Below are positions 55,748-64,000 of a stretch of DNA of 64,000 nucleotides, piece after piece. The notes beneath the pieces were generated by a model. The model saw nothing but the letters and a program-made list of their open reading frames with translations. It was not told the origin of the DNA and ran no database searches. The position numbers and the translations under genes were made by a program. The stretch comes from Marinobacter lipolyticus (GTDB lineage: Bacteria; Pseudomonadota; Gammaproteobacteria; Pseudomonadales; Oleiphilaceae). The stretch covers positions 248,001 through 312,000 of the forward strand of contig NZ_QTKT01000004.1 in assembly GCF_018424605.1 (NCBI RefSeq), in the 5' to 3' direction. Each line of letters begins with the position of its first letter. Positions within the stretch are counted from its first letter, which is position 1.

Positions 55748-57873
55748 GGGAATACCCTCCTGTGCAGCATCCAGGCGGCAGCCGAGAACATCAGGCCGAG
55801 CAGTCCCAGGGCAATCAGCAGCGGCGACACCGTCGCTGTTTGGGGATACCGCAACAAGGTGTTGCTGCTTCGCGCCGGCAACAGGGTGGGTACGTGGTCG
55901 GTTTTCAGCGGCTTCGACGTTGCCCGCACCGGCGTCTGGTCCACCGCCACAAAACTGGTGAAACGGGTGACCAGCTGGTGGGCCAGCGCCAGCTCGATAA
56001 CCTGCTGCTGTTGGTCGTCAACCTGGCCCGACAATCCCTGATCCATCAGGCTGTCGATCTTCTCACGCCCCCAGTGGCGGTGCAGACCGCTGCCCTGGGC
56101 GGCGCGTGACAGTTCCAGTTCGGTGCGCCAGCGTTTGCCATCCGGCATGCGACCGGACATTTCCAGGCTGCCCTGTGGGCGAACACCCCGGATCACCTGC
56201 ACCAGCGGCTCGCCGGCAAACAGGTCTCCGGGCCTGGCCGGGTAGGCTTCGACATTATCCGCCGATGGCGGAACGGCCACGGCGATGTCCGTCAGTACCG
56301 GGGCCCGCATCTTGGCAAACAGATCGTCCAGTGGTCCGCTCACCCCGGCGGTGTCGCTGATCGCGGTATAGCTGCCACGCCCGTACCGGGCCGCCTCCCG
56401 CATGAAATGCATGTTCGGGGCCGAGCCGATGCCGACGGTGAACAACCGTTGATCACCCAGTTGCTGGTGGATCTGCGCGAACAGCGCATTCTCATTGCCC
56501 ACCGCGCCGTCGGTAATAAACACCACCTGACGCACATGGTCGCCCGCCGCTTCACCCGTCCTGGCTTCGTCGTTCAGCGCCAGGCTCAGTGCCGGCGCCA
56601 TTTCGGTACCGCCATTGGCCTCCAGCCCCTCCACGTAGCGTCGGGCCCGGGCCAGGTTGCGGCCGTTGGCGGGCACTGCCTGCATGAACAGGGCGTGGGT
56701 CTGGCTGTTGAACTGAATGACGTTAAAGCGATCCGCCGGCGACAGCGTGCCCAGCCCCCGCAACAACGAGCTGCGCGCCTGAGCGATGGGCGCGCCCGCC
56801 ATGGAGCCGGACGTATCGATCACGAACACCAGTTCGCGGGGCAGGGACTGATCAGGCGTGACGCCCGGCACCAGCAGCGCCAGAAGATAATCCTCCCCCT
56901 GCCACCGCTCGTGGAACACCGCCGCAGACGGCGCCTGCCCCCGCTCCGGCGCCCAGCGCACCACCAGATCCCGGTCCATCGGCACGGTCTGCTGCTCCGG
57001 TTCGACCCACAGGCGGTTGCCGTCACGCCGACTGGTCAGTGCGTGACTGGGGCTGCTAACGAGTGCTAACGGCATGCCCGCCTGGATGTCGAGACGGATC
57101 GAGGCGCGATGGCTTCCCGCCGGCACGTCCTCCGCCAACACGGTGAACGGGCTGATGGCGTCGGCATCCGGCACCTGGCGGGTGGGGCTGGCCCAGCCGC
57201 CCTGCCATTGCCGCGGCGCATCGGTGAGCGGTGCTCCGGGCATGTACCGCGGAGTGAGCGTGGTGGGCAGACGCAGTTCGAACTCGCCAGACTGGTAGCG
57301 CACGGTCTCCTGGTAACTGAGCTCCACGGTGACGGTTTCACCCGGCGGAATATTGGCAACGTGGGTGGTAAACAGGTTGGGGCGCTGCCGATCCACCCGG
57401 GCGGCGTGTTTGCCGTCTTTTTTGGCCTCCTCGTAGCGACGTTTGGCCTCCTGCTTCTCGCGCACTTCGCCGACAATGACCCGCTCCCCCACGCGCAGGG
57501 TCATGCCATAAACGCTGGCCTTCTCCGGCAGCGGGAACACAAACACCCCTTCGCGCCAGTGCTCGCTGGCGTTGCGGAAACTCTGGGTAAGCCGGGTATC
57601 GGCCATCAGCCCGCTGATCCGGACCTGATAATCGGTGCTGAGCAGCGTGGCCTGGGCCTGTCGCTGCCCTGCGGCATCGACCAGCTCCAGCGTGCCGGCG
57701 CCCGCTTCGTCGGCTGTCGGCGGCTGCGCCGCGTCGGCGTACAGAGGGTGCACAAACAACAGCAGCAGCATTGCCAGCCACAGGGACACCCCTTCGCAGC
57801 AGCGCCTCACGCGGGTTTGGCTCAGTCGGGGTTTGCGGCATTCCAGTCGTAGCAGGGTCGTTGGTAGCATCAT
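55744..57873 (-). CDS. Sortase target protein with VIT and VWA domains
   Basis: A 709-residue secreted protein. After the signal peptide (ends near YADA) comes a VIT domain (about 60-190), then a VWA domain with MIDAS DTSGS at 353-357, and a C-terminal sorting signal: YPQTAT at 676-681, a hydrophobic stretch and terminal HRR. The motif departs from the Gram-positive LPxTG form. This is the cognate target of the dedicated sortase, presumably anchored at the cell surface. ATG has AAGGA upstream. Confidence 0.9.
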   Translation of the reverse strand: MMLPTTLLRLECRKPRLSQTRVRRCCEGVSLWLAMLLLLFVHPLYADAAQPPTADEAGAGTLELVDAAGQRQAQATLLSTDYQVRISGLMADTRLTQSFRNASEHWREGVFVFPLPEKASVYGMTLRVGERVIVGEVREKQEAKRRYEEAKKDGKHAARVDRQRPNLFTTHVANIPPGETVTVELSYQETVRYQSGEFELRLPTTLTPRYMPGAPLTDAPRQWQGGWASPTRQVPDADAISPFTVLAEDVPAGSHRASIRLDIQAGMPLALVSSPSHALTSRRDGNRLWVEPEQQTVPMDRDLVVRWAPERGQAPSAAVFHERWQGEDYLLALLVPGVTPDQSLPRELVFVIDTSGSMAGAPIAQARSSLLRGLGTLSPADRFNVIQFNSQTHALFMQAVPANGRNLARARRYVEGLEANGGTEMAPALSLALNDEARTGEAAGDHVRQVVFITDGAVGNENALFAQIHQQLGDQRLFTVGIGSAPNMHFMREAARYGRGSYTAISDTAGVSGPLDDLFAKMRAPVLTDIAVAVPPSADNVEAYPARPGDLFAGEPLVQVIRGVRPQGSLEMSGRMPDGKRWRTELELSRAAQGSGLHRHWGREKIDSLMDQGLSGQVDDQQQQVIELALAHQLVTRFTSFVAVDQTPVRATSKPLKTDHVPTLLPARSSNTLLRYPQTATVSPLLIALGLLGLMFSAAAWMLHRRVFP

Positions 57874-58010
57874 CGGGCATCCTTTCTTTTTCGCAGCCAA
57901 TCGGGCCGGGTTATCGTGGATGCTGCTATTTCAACCTGGCGAACCGACGCGCAGGTGGCGGAATCTGGCCATCGTGCGGTAAAAAAATGATGAATTGTGG
58001 CAAACCCCGC

Positions 58011-58057
58011 GGTTGGCCTTGTGCTGGCCCGACAGCGTGGTTAGCCTTGTTCTGGCC
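58011..58057 (+). promoter_or_regulatory. Tandem direct repeats in the divergent sortase-system promoter
   Basis: GGTTGGCCTTGTGCTGGCC (58011-58029) and GGTTAGCCTTGTTCTGGCC (58039-58057) match at 17 of 19 positions and repeat with a 28-nt period. They lie 50 nt before the response regulator start and in the region shared with the sortase-target operon, the usual place for binding sites of an OmpR-type regulator dimer. The rest of the 233-nt gap holds a minus-10-like TAAATA near 58069 but no strong promoter. Confidence 0.6.
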
Positions 58058-58106
58058 TTCCAGCATGATTAAATAGAGCCTGTCATTCACCGGAACCCAG
58101 CTATCC

Positions 58107-58808
58107 ATGAAACGACACATCGCCCTGATTGAAGACGAGCCGGCCATCCGGGAAAACTACCGGGATGCGTTCGAACGTCGCGGTTTCCGCGTCTCGGCCT
58201 ACGGCGACCGCAAGACCGCCTACCAGGCGCTGCGCACCGCCCTGCCCGATCTGGCCATCATTGATGTTGGCCTGGGCGACGAGCCGGAAGGCGGATTCAC
58301 CCTGTGCCAGGATTTGCGTCTGCTGTCGGCGACCGTGCCCATCATCTTCCTGACCGCACGGGACAGTGACATTGATTCGGTGCACGGCCTGCGCCTGGGA
58401 GCGGACGATTACGTCACCAAGGACATGAGCCTGGACCATTTGCTGGCGCGGGTGACCGCCCTGCTGCGCCGCGCCGATGCCTGGGCGGAAGCCCTGAAAA
58501 AACCGGACGAAGTACTTCAGCGCGGCAAGCTGACCCTGAACGTGGACCGCATGACCGCCGACTGGCAGGACCAGCCGGTGGATCTCACGGTGACCGAATT
58601 CTGGATGCTGCACGCGCTGGTCCGGCACCCCGGCCATGTGCGCAGCCGCGACCAGCTGATGGAGGCCGCCAGCACCGTGCTTGATGACAACACGGTGACC
58701 TCCCACATCAAACGCATCCGCCGTAAATTCCAGCAACTGGACAGTGCCTTTGACGGCATACAGACCGCCTACGGCATGGGCTATCGCTGGAATGCCCATG
58801 AGGTTTAG
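58107..58808 (+). CDS. pdsR: Dedicated sortase system response regulator PdsR
   Basis: A 233-residue OmpR/PhoB-type regulator: receiver with D10/D53 (LAIIDVGLGDE) and Lys in TKDM (VTKDMSLD instead of the usual TKPF), then a winged-helix DNA-binding domain (TVTEFWMLHALVRHPGHVRSRDQLM; HIKRIRRKFQQ). The context, next to the kinase and divergent from the sortase and its target, matches the proteobacterial dedicated sortase system. The start ATG is at 58107. Confidence 0.92.
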   Translation: MKRHIALIEDEPAIRENYRDAFERRGFRVSAYGDRKTAYQALRTALPDLAIIDVGLGDEPEGGFTLCQDLRLLSATVPIIFLTARDSDIDSVHGLRLGADDYVTKDMSLDHLLARVTALLRRADAWAEALKKPDEVLQRGKLTLNVDRMTADWQDQPVDLTVTEFWMLHALVRHPGHVRSRDQLMEAASTVLDDNTVTSHIKRIRRKFQQLDSAFDGIQTAYGMGYRWNAHEV

Positions 58809-58811
58809 GTC

Positions 58812-60809
58812 TTGAACCTCAAGCGCCAGCTGTTCCTTGCCAGCCTGCTGATGCTGCTGATTCCCTGGGCCGGGCTGCAGTTCGTCCTGGAACTGGACGA
58901 AGCGTTACGCACACAGGCCGCGGAGCAGGTGCAGGAACAAGCCAGGCGCATGGCACAAACCACCGGCGATCTGCTGATCGGCACCGACGTGGTCGAGCAG
59001 GGTACGCCGGTGATCTATGCACAGCCGGTCGATCAGCCGCCACGGCTTGACGGGTACGGTGACGACTGGCCGGGGTACGATGAGGAACTGTCCCATCAGC
59101 AATGGCAGGCGCTGCCTGCGACAACGGAAAACTCGGCCCTGCGCTGGCAGGCGGTCACCGATCAGCGCCATTTGTATCTGCTGGTACGGGTGCAACGCCC
59201 GGACATCACCTACTTTGATCCCGGTTCGCCTGCCCGCCTCCATGACCGGCTGCGGCTGATCCAGCAGACGAATGGTGAGGTCTCGGAACGGCTGATCCGC
59301 ACCCCCGCGCCCGGCAGCCTTTACGCCTCAATCCCCGGGCAGGACGACGAACCGGATTATCGGGTAACCGGTCGCTGGGAAACCGTGGAACAGGGTTATC
59401 AACTGGAACTGCAGCTGCCGTTACCGCCACGGGGCAGCCGTCTGGGCCTGGTGGCCGAGTGGCCGCAGGACGGCGGCTATGGTTCCGCCGGCACAGAGCT
59501 TGACCCGCCTCCGGTGGTGGTCAGGCGCCTGCCCGCCGTGGAACGGGAGCTGGCCAGCCAGTTGGCCGGCGGCCAGCATCTGCAGGTTGTGGAACCCGAT
59601 GGCTGGGTGATCGCCCGGCAAACGCTGGCGAGCCGCAACCGGCGACCGGAATTCGATACCTTGAGCCCGTTGCAGGTAGTGGAACAGATCGCGCTCAACG
59701 GCCTGCGGGCGCTGGTCCGGTTTTATCAGCCCGAGCCGCAGCCCGTGGACAACACCGCCAACCTGCTGGACCCGCACACACTGCCGCAGCAGGGGTTGGT
59801 GCGCCACCGCGATGGCGAAACCCTGCTGATGGTGACGCAACCGGTGTTCAATGGCCGCACGCTGGTGCTGGAACAATCGCTGAACCAGTTATTGGCGTTG
59901 TCCGGTAACGCTCTGGGTTCGGTCATCGCGCGCAGCACGCTGCTGGTGGTGGCCTTGATGCTGATACTGCTGGGCTACGTCAGCTGGTTGTCGTGGCGGA
60001 TCACCCGGCTGCAGCGGGCGGTGAGCGCCAGCGTAGATGACGACGGGCGCATCGTCGGCACCCTGCCGCCAACCCGTGCCCGCGACGAGCTCGGCCAGCT
60101 GCACCAGCATTTCGGGCAGATGGTCAATCGCCTGCACGGATACAATGATTACCTGGAAAGCTTTTCCCGCCGCCTTTCCCACGAGTTGAAAACGCCGGTG
60201 GCGGTGGTGCGGTCGTCGCTGGACAACCTGCGGCACGCCGACTCCGCCCAGGACCGGGACAGCTACATTGCGCGCGCCGCCTCGGCGACCGATCGGCTGA
60301 GCCAGATTCTCAATGGCATGAGCGAGGCGGCCAGACTGGAACAAAGCTTTGACCACGCCGAGAAAGAGCACTTCGACCTGGCGGAGGTCCTGGCTCAGGC
60401 CACCCGCGCCTATCAGGAGCTGGACCGCACGCACCGGATTAGCTATCAGGGGCCGCCCGCTGGCGCCCCGATGAATGGCTCTCCCGAGCTGATCGTGCAA
60501 TTGCTGGACAAACTGGTGGATAACGCCCGCGATTTCACCCCCGCCGACGGGCGGATTCAGGTCACCCTCGCGGTCTCCGCCCGCTGGCTGGATCTGAGCG
60601 TGTTCAACGAAGGTTCGCAATTACCGGACCGTCCCGGCTCGGACATCTTCGCGCCGTTCATTTCCCACCGAAACCGGTCCCAGGATGGCCACCTCGGCCA
60701 GGGGCTGCTGATCGTGCGGCTGATCACCGAGCATCACGGCGGGCGGGTGCGGGCAGACAATGACACCGATGGTGTGCGTTTTACCGTCTCCCTGCCCCGT
60801 CAATCCTGA
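58812..60809 (+). CDS. pdsS: Dedicated sortase system histidine kinase PdsS
   Basis: A 665-residue kinase. One membrane helix (about 6-25), a large periplasmic sensor (about 30-375, with beta-rich repeats such as PPRLDGYGDDWPGYDEEL), a second helix (about 380-402), HAMP, HisKA with H457 in SHELKTPVAVV, and an HATPase with N-box LVDNARDF. TTG is the start, 3 nt after the regulator stop. The sensor presumably reads envelope or sortase-target status. Confidence 0.9.
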   Translation: MNLKRQLFLASLLMLLIPWAGLQFVLELDEALRTQAAEQVQEQARRMAQTTGDLLIGTDVVEQGTPVIYAQPVDQPPRLDGYGDDWPGYDEELSHQQWQALPATTENSALRWQAVTDQRHLYLLVRVQRPDITYFDPGSPARLHDRLRLIQQTNGEVSERLIRTPAPGSLYASIPGQDDEPDYRVTGRWETVEQGYQLELQLPLPPRGSRLGLVAEWPQDGGYGSAGTELDPPPVVVRRLPAVERELASQLAGGQHLQVVEPDGWVIARQTLASRNRRPEFDTLSPLQVVEQIALNGLRALVRFYQPEPQPVDNTANLLDPHTLPQQGLVRHRDGETLLMVTQPVFNGRTLVLEQSLNQLLALSGNALGSVIARSTLLVVALMLILLGYVSWLSWRITRLQRAVSASVDDDGRIVGTLPPTRARDELGQLHQHFGQMVNRLHGYNDYLESFSRRLSHELKTPVAVVRSSLDNLRHADSAQDRDSYIARAASATDRLSQILNGMSEAARLEQSFDHAEKEHFDLAEVLAQATRAYQELDRTHRISYQGPPAGAPMNGSPELIVQLLDKLVDNARDFTPADGRIQVTLAVSARWLDLSVFNEGSQLPDRPGSDIFAPFISHRNRSQDGHLGQGLLIVRLITEHHGGRVRADNDTDGVRFTVSLPRQS

Positions 60810-61576
60810 GCATTCGCCCCGACGTGGCGGAAAAACTGCTGGGCGGTTCGGCCATTGCGCACGCCCTTGGCGGTGGCAAACCGAACCGCCTCGCGGTGGA
60901 GTTCGGCGCGGTCGGCAACCTCCGGAAACAGCGCATCGACCGCCTGCAGATACACGTCCTGGGCGAACGGATAGAACGACAGCTGCAACCCGAACCGATC
61001 CGCCAGCGACACCTGCTCCTCGATCGCTTCGGCCGGGTGCAACTCACCGTCTCGCATCTGACTTTTCAGGTTGTCGGCCATAAACTCCGGCATCAGGTGC
61101 CGGCGATTGGAGGTCGCATAAACACGGACGTTCTCCGGCGGTAATTCCAAAGACCCTTCCAGCACGCTTTTCAACGCTTTGTAGCTGGATTCGCCGACAT
61201 CAAACGACAGGTCATCGCAGAAAATCACGAAGCGGAACGGCAGCTCGCAGATGTCATCCACAATTTCCGGAAGGTTCACCAGATCGTCCTTGTCCACCTC
61301 AATCATCCGCAGGCCGCTGTCCCGATAGCGGTTCAGTAACGCCTTGATCAGCGACGACTTGCCGGTACCCCTGGCACCCCAGAGCAACGCGTTGTTGGAC
61401 GGTTCGCCGGCCAGGAAGCGCTCGGTGTTGCGGGCCAGCGCCTGCTGCTGACGCTCGATACCCGTCAACGCCTGCCACTGTATCGGATCGAGCCGCCGGA
61501 TGACCCGAAGACCGGATCGGTGACGGCGCCACACCGCCGCCGGTGTGGTCGCCCAATCGATGTTTGTTGCCTGCAT
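60800..61576 (-). CDS. DUF815 ATPase
   Basis: A 258-residue AAA-type ATPase: Walker A GARGTGKS at 67-74, Walker B FVIFCDDLSF, sensor-1 VYATSNRRHL. This is the DUF815 family, conserved in bacteria, function unknown. ATG of MQATN has GAGGT upstream; 14 in-frame codons further upstream are not used. The stop overlaps the convergent kinase gene by 10 nt. Confidence 0.87.
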   Translation of the reverse strand: MQATNIDWATTPAAVWRRHRSGLRVIRRLDPIQWQALTGIERQQQALARNTERFLAGEPSNNALLWGARGTGKSSLIKALLNRYRDSGLRMIEVDKDDLVNLPEIVDDICELPFRFVIFCDDLSFDVGESSYKALKSVLEGSLELPPENVRVYATSNRRHLMPEFMADNLKSQMRDGELHPAEAIEEQVSLADRFGLQLSFYPFAQDVYLQAVDALFPEVADRAELHREAVRFATAKGVRNGRTAQQFFRHVGANAQD

Positions 61577-61731
61577 TTTACCTCCGCGCGGTTGCTCTCT
61601 GGCTGACCGATGGTTCACCGTTGAGGAGACTTTACCCGATCCGCAGCCGTGTGACGTCCCGCTGTACAGGAAAATCCCGAACGGGGCGTCTACACTGACG
61701 ATTCAGGATACCAAGGATTGCGAATAGCCCG

Positions 61732-64000
61732 ATGAGCGCCTCCCTCCCCCAGCGCCACCGCCCAACGGATATGGGCCACACAGTATCCGCCATGGTGTTG
61801 TTGCTTCTGATGCTGGTCAGTCCACTGGTCACGGCCGAAGACGCCGATACCGTCTCCATTGGCATCGTTTCCGACAATAAACCCTACTCATCGATCAGCG
61901 GGCGGGAAGCCACCGGCTTTTCGATCGACGTGCTCCACGAGGTCGAACGCCACGCCGGGCTCAAGTTCAATTTCCGCGCCGGCAGCTGGCCGGAAATCTA
62001 CAACGCCTTCCTCAATGGCGAACTCGATGCCATCGACGGTATCTCCTACAGTGAGGAACGGGCCGAAGAGATTCTGTTCACCCCGCCTTACCACGTTCGC
62101 CAGACCTACCTGATGCATGACCGCGAGCGCCCGGTTGGCGACATCGAGTCGCTGGACCAGCTCCGCCCGCTGAAAGTGGGCGTGGTCGACAACATTTACT
62201 ACCGCGACCTGCTCATCGATAACGACATCGATCTGAACACCTACGATTCGCTGCCGAGCCTGATCCGTGCCCTGGCGTTTGGCTGGGTTGACGTGATAAT
62301 TGGCCCGGAGCTGACACTGAACTATTACGCCAATATCGCGGGCTTCCGCTTTCTCGAGGTCGCCGGCCCGGCGCCGCTCGGCACCCTGTCTCAGGAGGAT
62401 TTCCGTATCGGCGTGCTGAAGTCGAACGAGGCCCTGTTCGAACGGCTGCGCACGGGACTGCAGGCGGTGCCCAGGGCGCGCATCAATGAGCTGCTGGAGC
62501 GCTGGCAGCAATTCGGCGGCGCCCGCGTCGCCGAGCCGGAGGGTTTCGCCCTCAGCACCCTGGACCGGGTTTACGTGCAGCAACTCGGACCGATTCGCGT
62601 AGGGATCATGCGGGACTATGCACCGTTCAGTTTCGAAGATGGCGGAAGACTGCAGGGCCTGACGGTTGATGTGCTGAACCGGGTAACGGACCTCACCGGC
62701 CTGCAGGTCATCCCCATCAGCGGTCAGTGGACCGAACTGTTCGAGCTGTTCCGCCAGGGTGACATCGACGTCATGGCCAACATGTCGAGGAATGAAGAAC
62801 GGCAGGCCTATACCCTGTTCACCGAACCCTACCACATCATTCCCAATGTGGCGTTTACCCGCCGGGAAGAGCTTTTTTTCCGCTCCCTGAGTGACGTGGA
62901 AGGGCTGAGTGTGGGCTTCGGTGCCGGCATTTACTACGCTGCTGCACTCAAGGAAAAGCTGGGCGACTATGCCCAGCCCTTCGCCTCCCAGCGTGCGATG
63001 TTCGAGGCCCTGGCCGACGGCACGGTGGATGTTGCTCTCGCGGCATTGCCAAATGGCAACTACTGGGTGCGGGAGCTGGGCATCACCGGCAGCCGCATTG
63101 CCGGCGAATTATCCATCGGCGACGTGGCCGGCGAAGACCTGCGCTTTGGCATCCGCCCGACCATGACGCCACTGGTGGACATATTCAATCAGGCGCTGGC
63201 CGCCATCAGCCCCACGGAAAAGCGCACCATCGAGGACCGCTGGCTGGGTGCCGCGTTTAACAATCCTGCCGACCAGCCCGGCCGCATCAACCTGACGGAA
63301 CAGGAGCAGGAGTGGCTGCGTCAACGGGAACGGCAACTCACCCTGTGCGTGGATCCTGACTGGCTGCCGCTTGAAGGTATCGATGCCCAGGGTCGCCATA
63401 TCGGTGTGTCGGCGGAGCTGTTCCGGCTGTTCTCAGAGCGATCAGGCATACTGTTTGACGTCTACCCGGCGGACGACTGGCAAACGGCGGTCGACGCCGC
63501 CCGTGAACGACGCTGCGACCTGTTCTCACTGGCCATGAAAACCCCCATGCGCTCACGCTACATGAGTTTCACCGATCCCTACCTGACCATTCCCAACGTG
63601 GTGATCGGGCGTATCGAGGCTCCGTTCATCGAGAACCTGCAGGATCTCAGAGGGCAACCGGTGGGCATTGTGGGCGACTACGCCTTTGCGGAATTGCTGC
63701 GGCAACGGCAACCGGCCGTTGAGCTGGTGGAAGTCGAGAATGAACACGAGGGCCTCCGGTTGCTGCAGGAGGGGGAACTGGGCGGATATGTTACAACGCT
63801 GGCCACAGCCAGCCATTATATGCAGGAACTGGGACTGGCTGACCTCAAGGTCATTGGGCGCATCCCCCTCGATTGGTCCCTGTCCGTAGCCACCCGGAAT
63901 GACGAACCGGTGTTGCTGGACATCATGCAGAAGCTGGTCGCCAGCCTCACCACGGCAGAACGGAAGCGTCTCGATGACCAGTGGCGAACTCTGCAGCTGG
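61732..64000 (+). CDS. Multi-Venus-flytrap sensor protein, 5' part (runs off the window)
   Basis: An open frame of 756 codons without a stop. A signal peptide or anchor (MVLLLLMLVSPLVTA) is followed by three tandem family-3 periplasmic binding domains: about residues 42-265 (VSIGIVSDNKPYS), 286-505 (IRVGIMRDYAPFSFED) and 535-756 (LTLCVDPDWLPLEGI). This is the architecture of BvgS-like kinases or of sensor diguanylate cyclases; the output domain lies beyond the window. ATG at 61732 or at 61771 (MGHTVS) may be the start; neither has a strong ribosome site. Confidence 0.88.
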   Translation, partial: MSASLPQRHRPTDMGHTVSAMVLLLLMLVSPLVTAEDADTVSIGIVSDNKPYSSISGREATGFSIDVLHEVERHAGLKFNFRAGSWPEIYNAFLNGELDAIDGISYSEERAEEILFTPPYHVRQTYLMHDRERPVGDIESLDQLRPLKVGVVDNIYYRDLLIDNDIDLNTYDSLPSLIRALAFGWVDVIIGPELTLNYYANIAGFRFLEVAGPAPLGTLSQEDFRIGVLKSNEALFERLRTGLQAVPRARINELLERWQQFGGARVAEPEGFALSTLDRVYVQQLGPIRVGIMRDYAPFSFEDGGRLQGLTVDVLNRVTDLTGLQVIPISGQWTELFELFRQGDIDVMANMSRNEERQAYTLFTEPYHIIPNVAFTRREELFFRSLSDVEGLSVGFGAGIYYAAALKEKLGDYAQPFASQRAMFEALADGTVDVALAALPNGNYWVRELGITGSRIAGELSIGDVAGEDLRFGIRPTMTPLVDIFNQALAAISPTEKRTIEDRWLGAAFNNPADQPGRINLTEQEQEWLRQRERQLTLCVDPDWLPLEGIDAQGRHIGVSAELFRLFSERSGILFDVYPADDWQTAVDAARERRCDLFSLAMKTPMRSRYMSFTDPYLTIPNVVIGRIEAPFIENLQDLRGQPVGIVGDYAFAELLRQRQPAVELVEVENEHEGLRLLQEGELGGYVTTLATASHYMQELGLADLKVIGRIPLDWSLSVATRNDEPVLLDIMQKLVASLTTAERKRLDDQWRTLQL

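Overview
The window reads as a contiguous piece of chromosome from a free-living, respiratory, motile, GC-rich gammaproteobacterium. The closest overall impression is a marine Marinobacter-like organism: a ubiquinone hydroxylase, a Pst/PhoU phosphate system with enlarged PstA and PstC, an AcnA-type aconitase, a proteobacterial dedicated sortase system, OmpA and porin outer-membrane proteins, and many c-di-GMP and chemotaxis sensors. This is inferred from gene content and protein flavour, not from a database match. I see no rRNA, tRNA, CRISPR array, prophage, integrase or transposase, and base composition looks even throughout, so this is mostly core chromosome rather than an island.

Layout. 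0-3 kb: tail of an MscS-type channel, a YbaK-like deacylase, a UbiH-family hydroxylase with a 21-bp tandem duplication, and hinT. A convergent gap follows that holds two large palindromic elements of matching design. 3-8.6 kb: pstS-pstC-pstA-pstB-phoU on the minus strand behind a Pho box. 8.7-12.1 kb: a hotdog thioesterase, an orphan ModA, and uvrD with a LexA box. 12.3-15.6 kb: a plus-strand chemoreceptor / porin / mini phosphate-binding protein operon. 15.7-18.3 kb: divergent gabD and acetylpolyamine amidohydrolase, a likely polyamine/GABA catabolic pair. 18.4-34.9 kb: housekeeping and RNA-modification genes (thiI, ppnN, tmcA, a queuosine-mannosyltransferase-like GT4, a LasT-type SPOUT methyltransferase), two lipid or envelope proteins, a second SF1 helicase, OmpA and a DadA-like oxidase.

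35-44 kb: TatD, a binding-domain/PAS/GGDEF diguanylate cyclase in an operon with an SsuA-like lipoprotein, lysO, two small uncharacterised proteins and acnA. 44-50 kb: an MHYT hybrid kinase overlapping an HD-GYP response regulator, and an ABC exporter. 50-55 kb: a zinc-finger membrane protein and a rhomboid protease facing each other across a third palindromic element, an OmpA domain with no export signal, MAPEG, GlsB and PlsC-like proteins. 55-61 kb: a complete dedicated sortase system (sortase, its VIT/VWA target, response regulator, kinase) with paired direct repeats in the divergent promoter. 61-64 kb: a DUF815 ATPase and the start of a sensor with three tandem periplasmic binding domains that runs off the window.

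The least explained signal is the palindromic element family at 2712-2821, 2900-3009 and 51357-51467. All three copies lie between convergent genes and have 29-bp arms around a 52- or 53-nt core. Core motifs are conserved, while most of each arm sequence is private to the copy.
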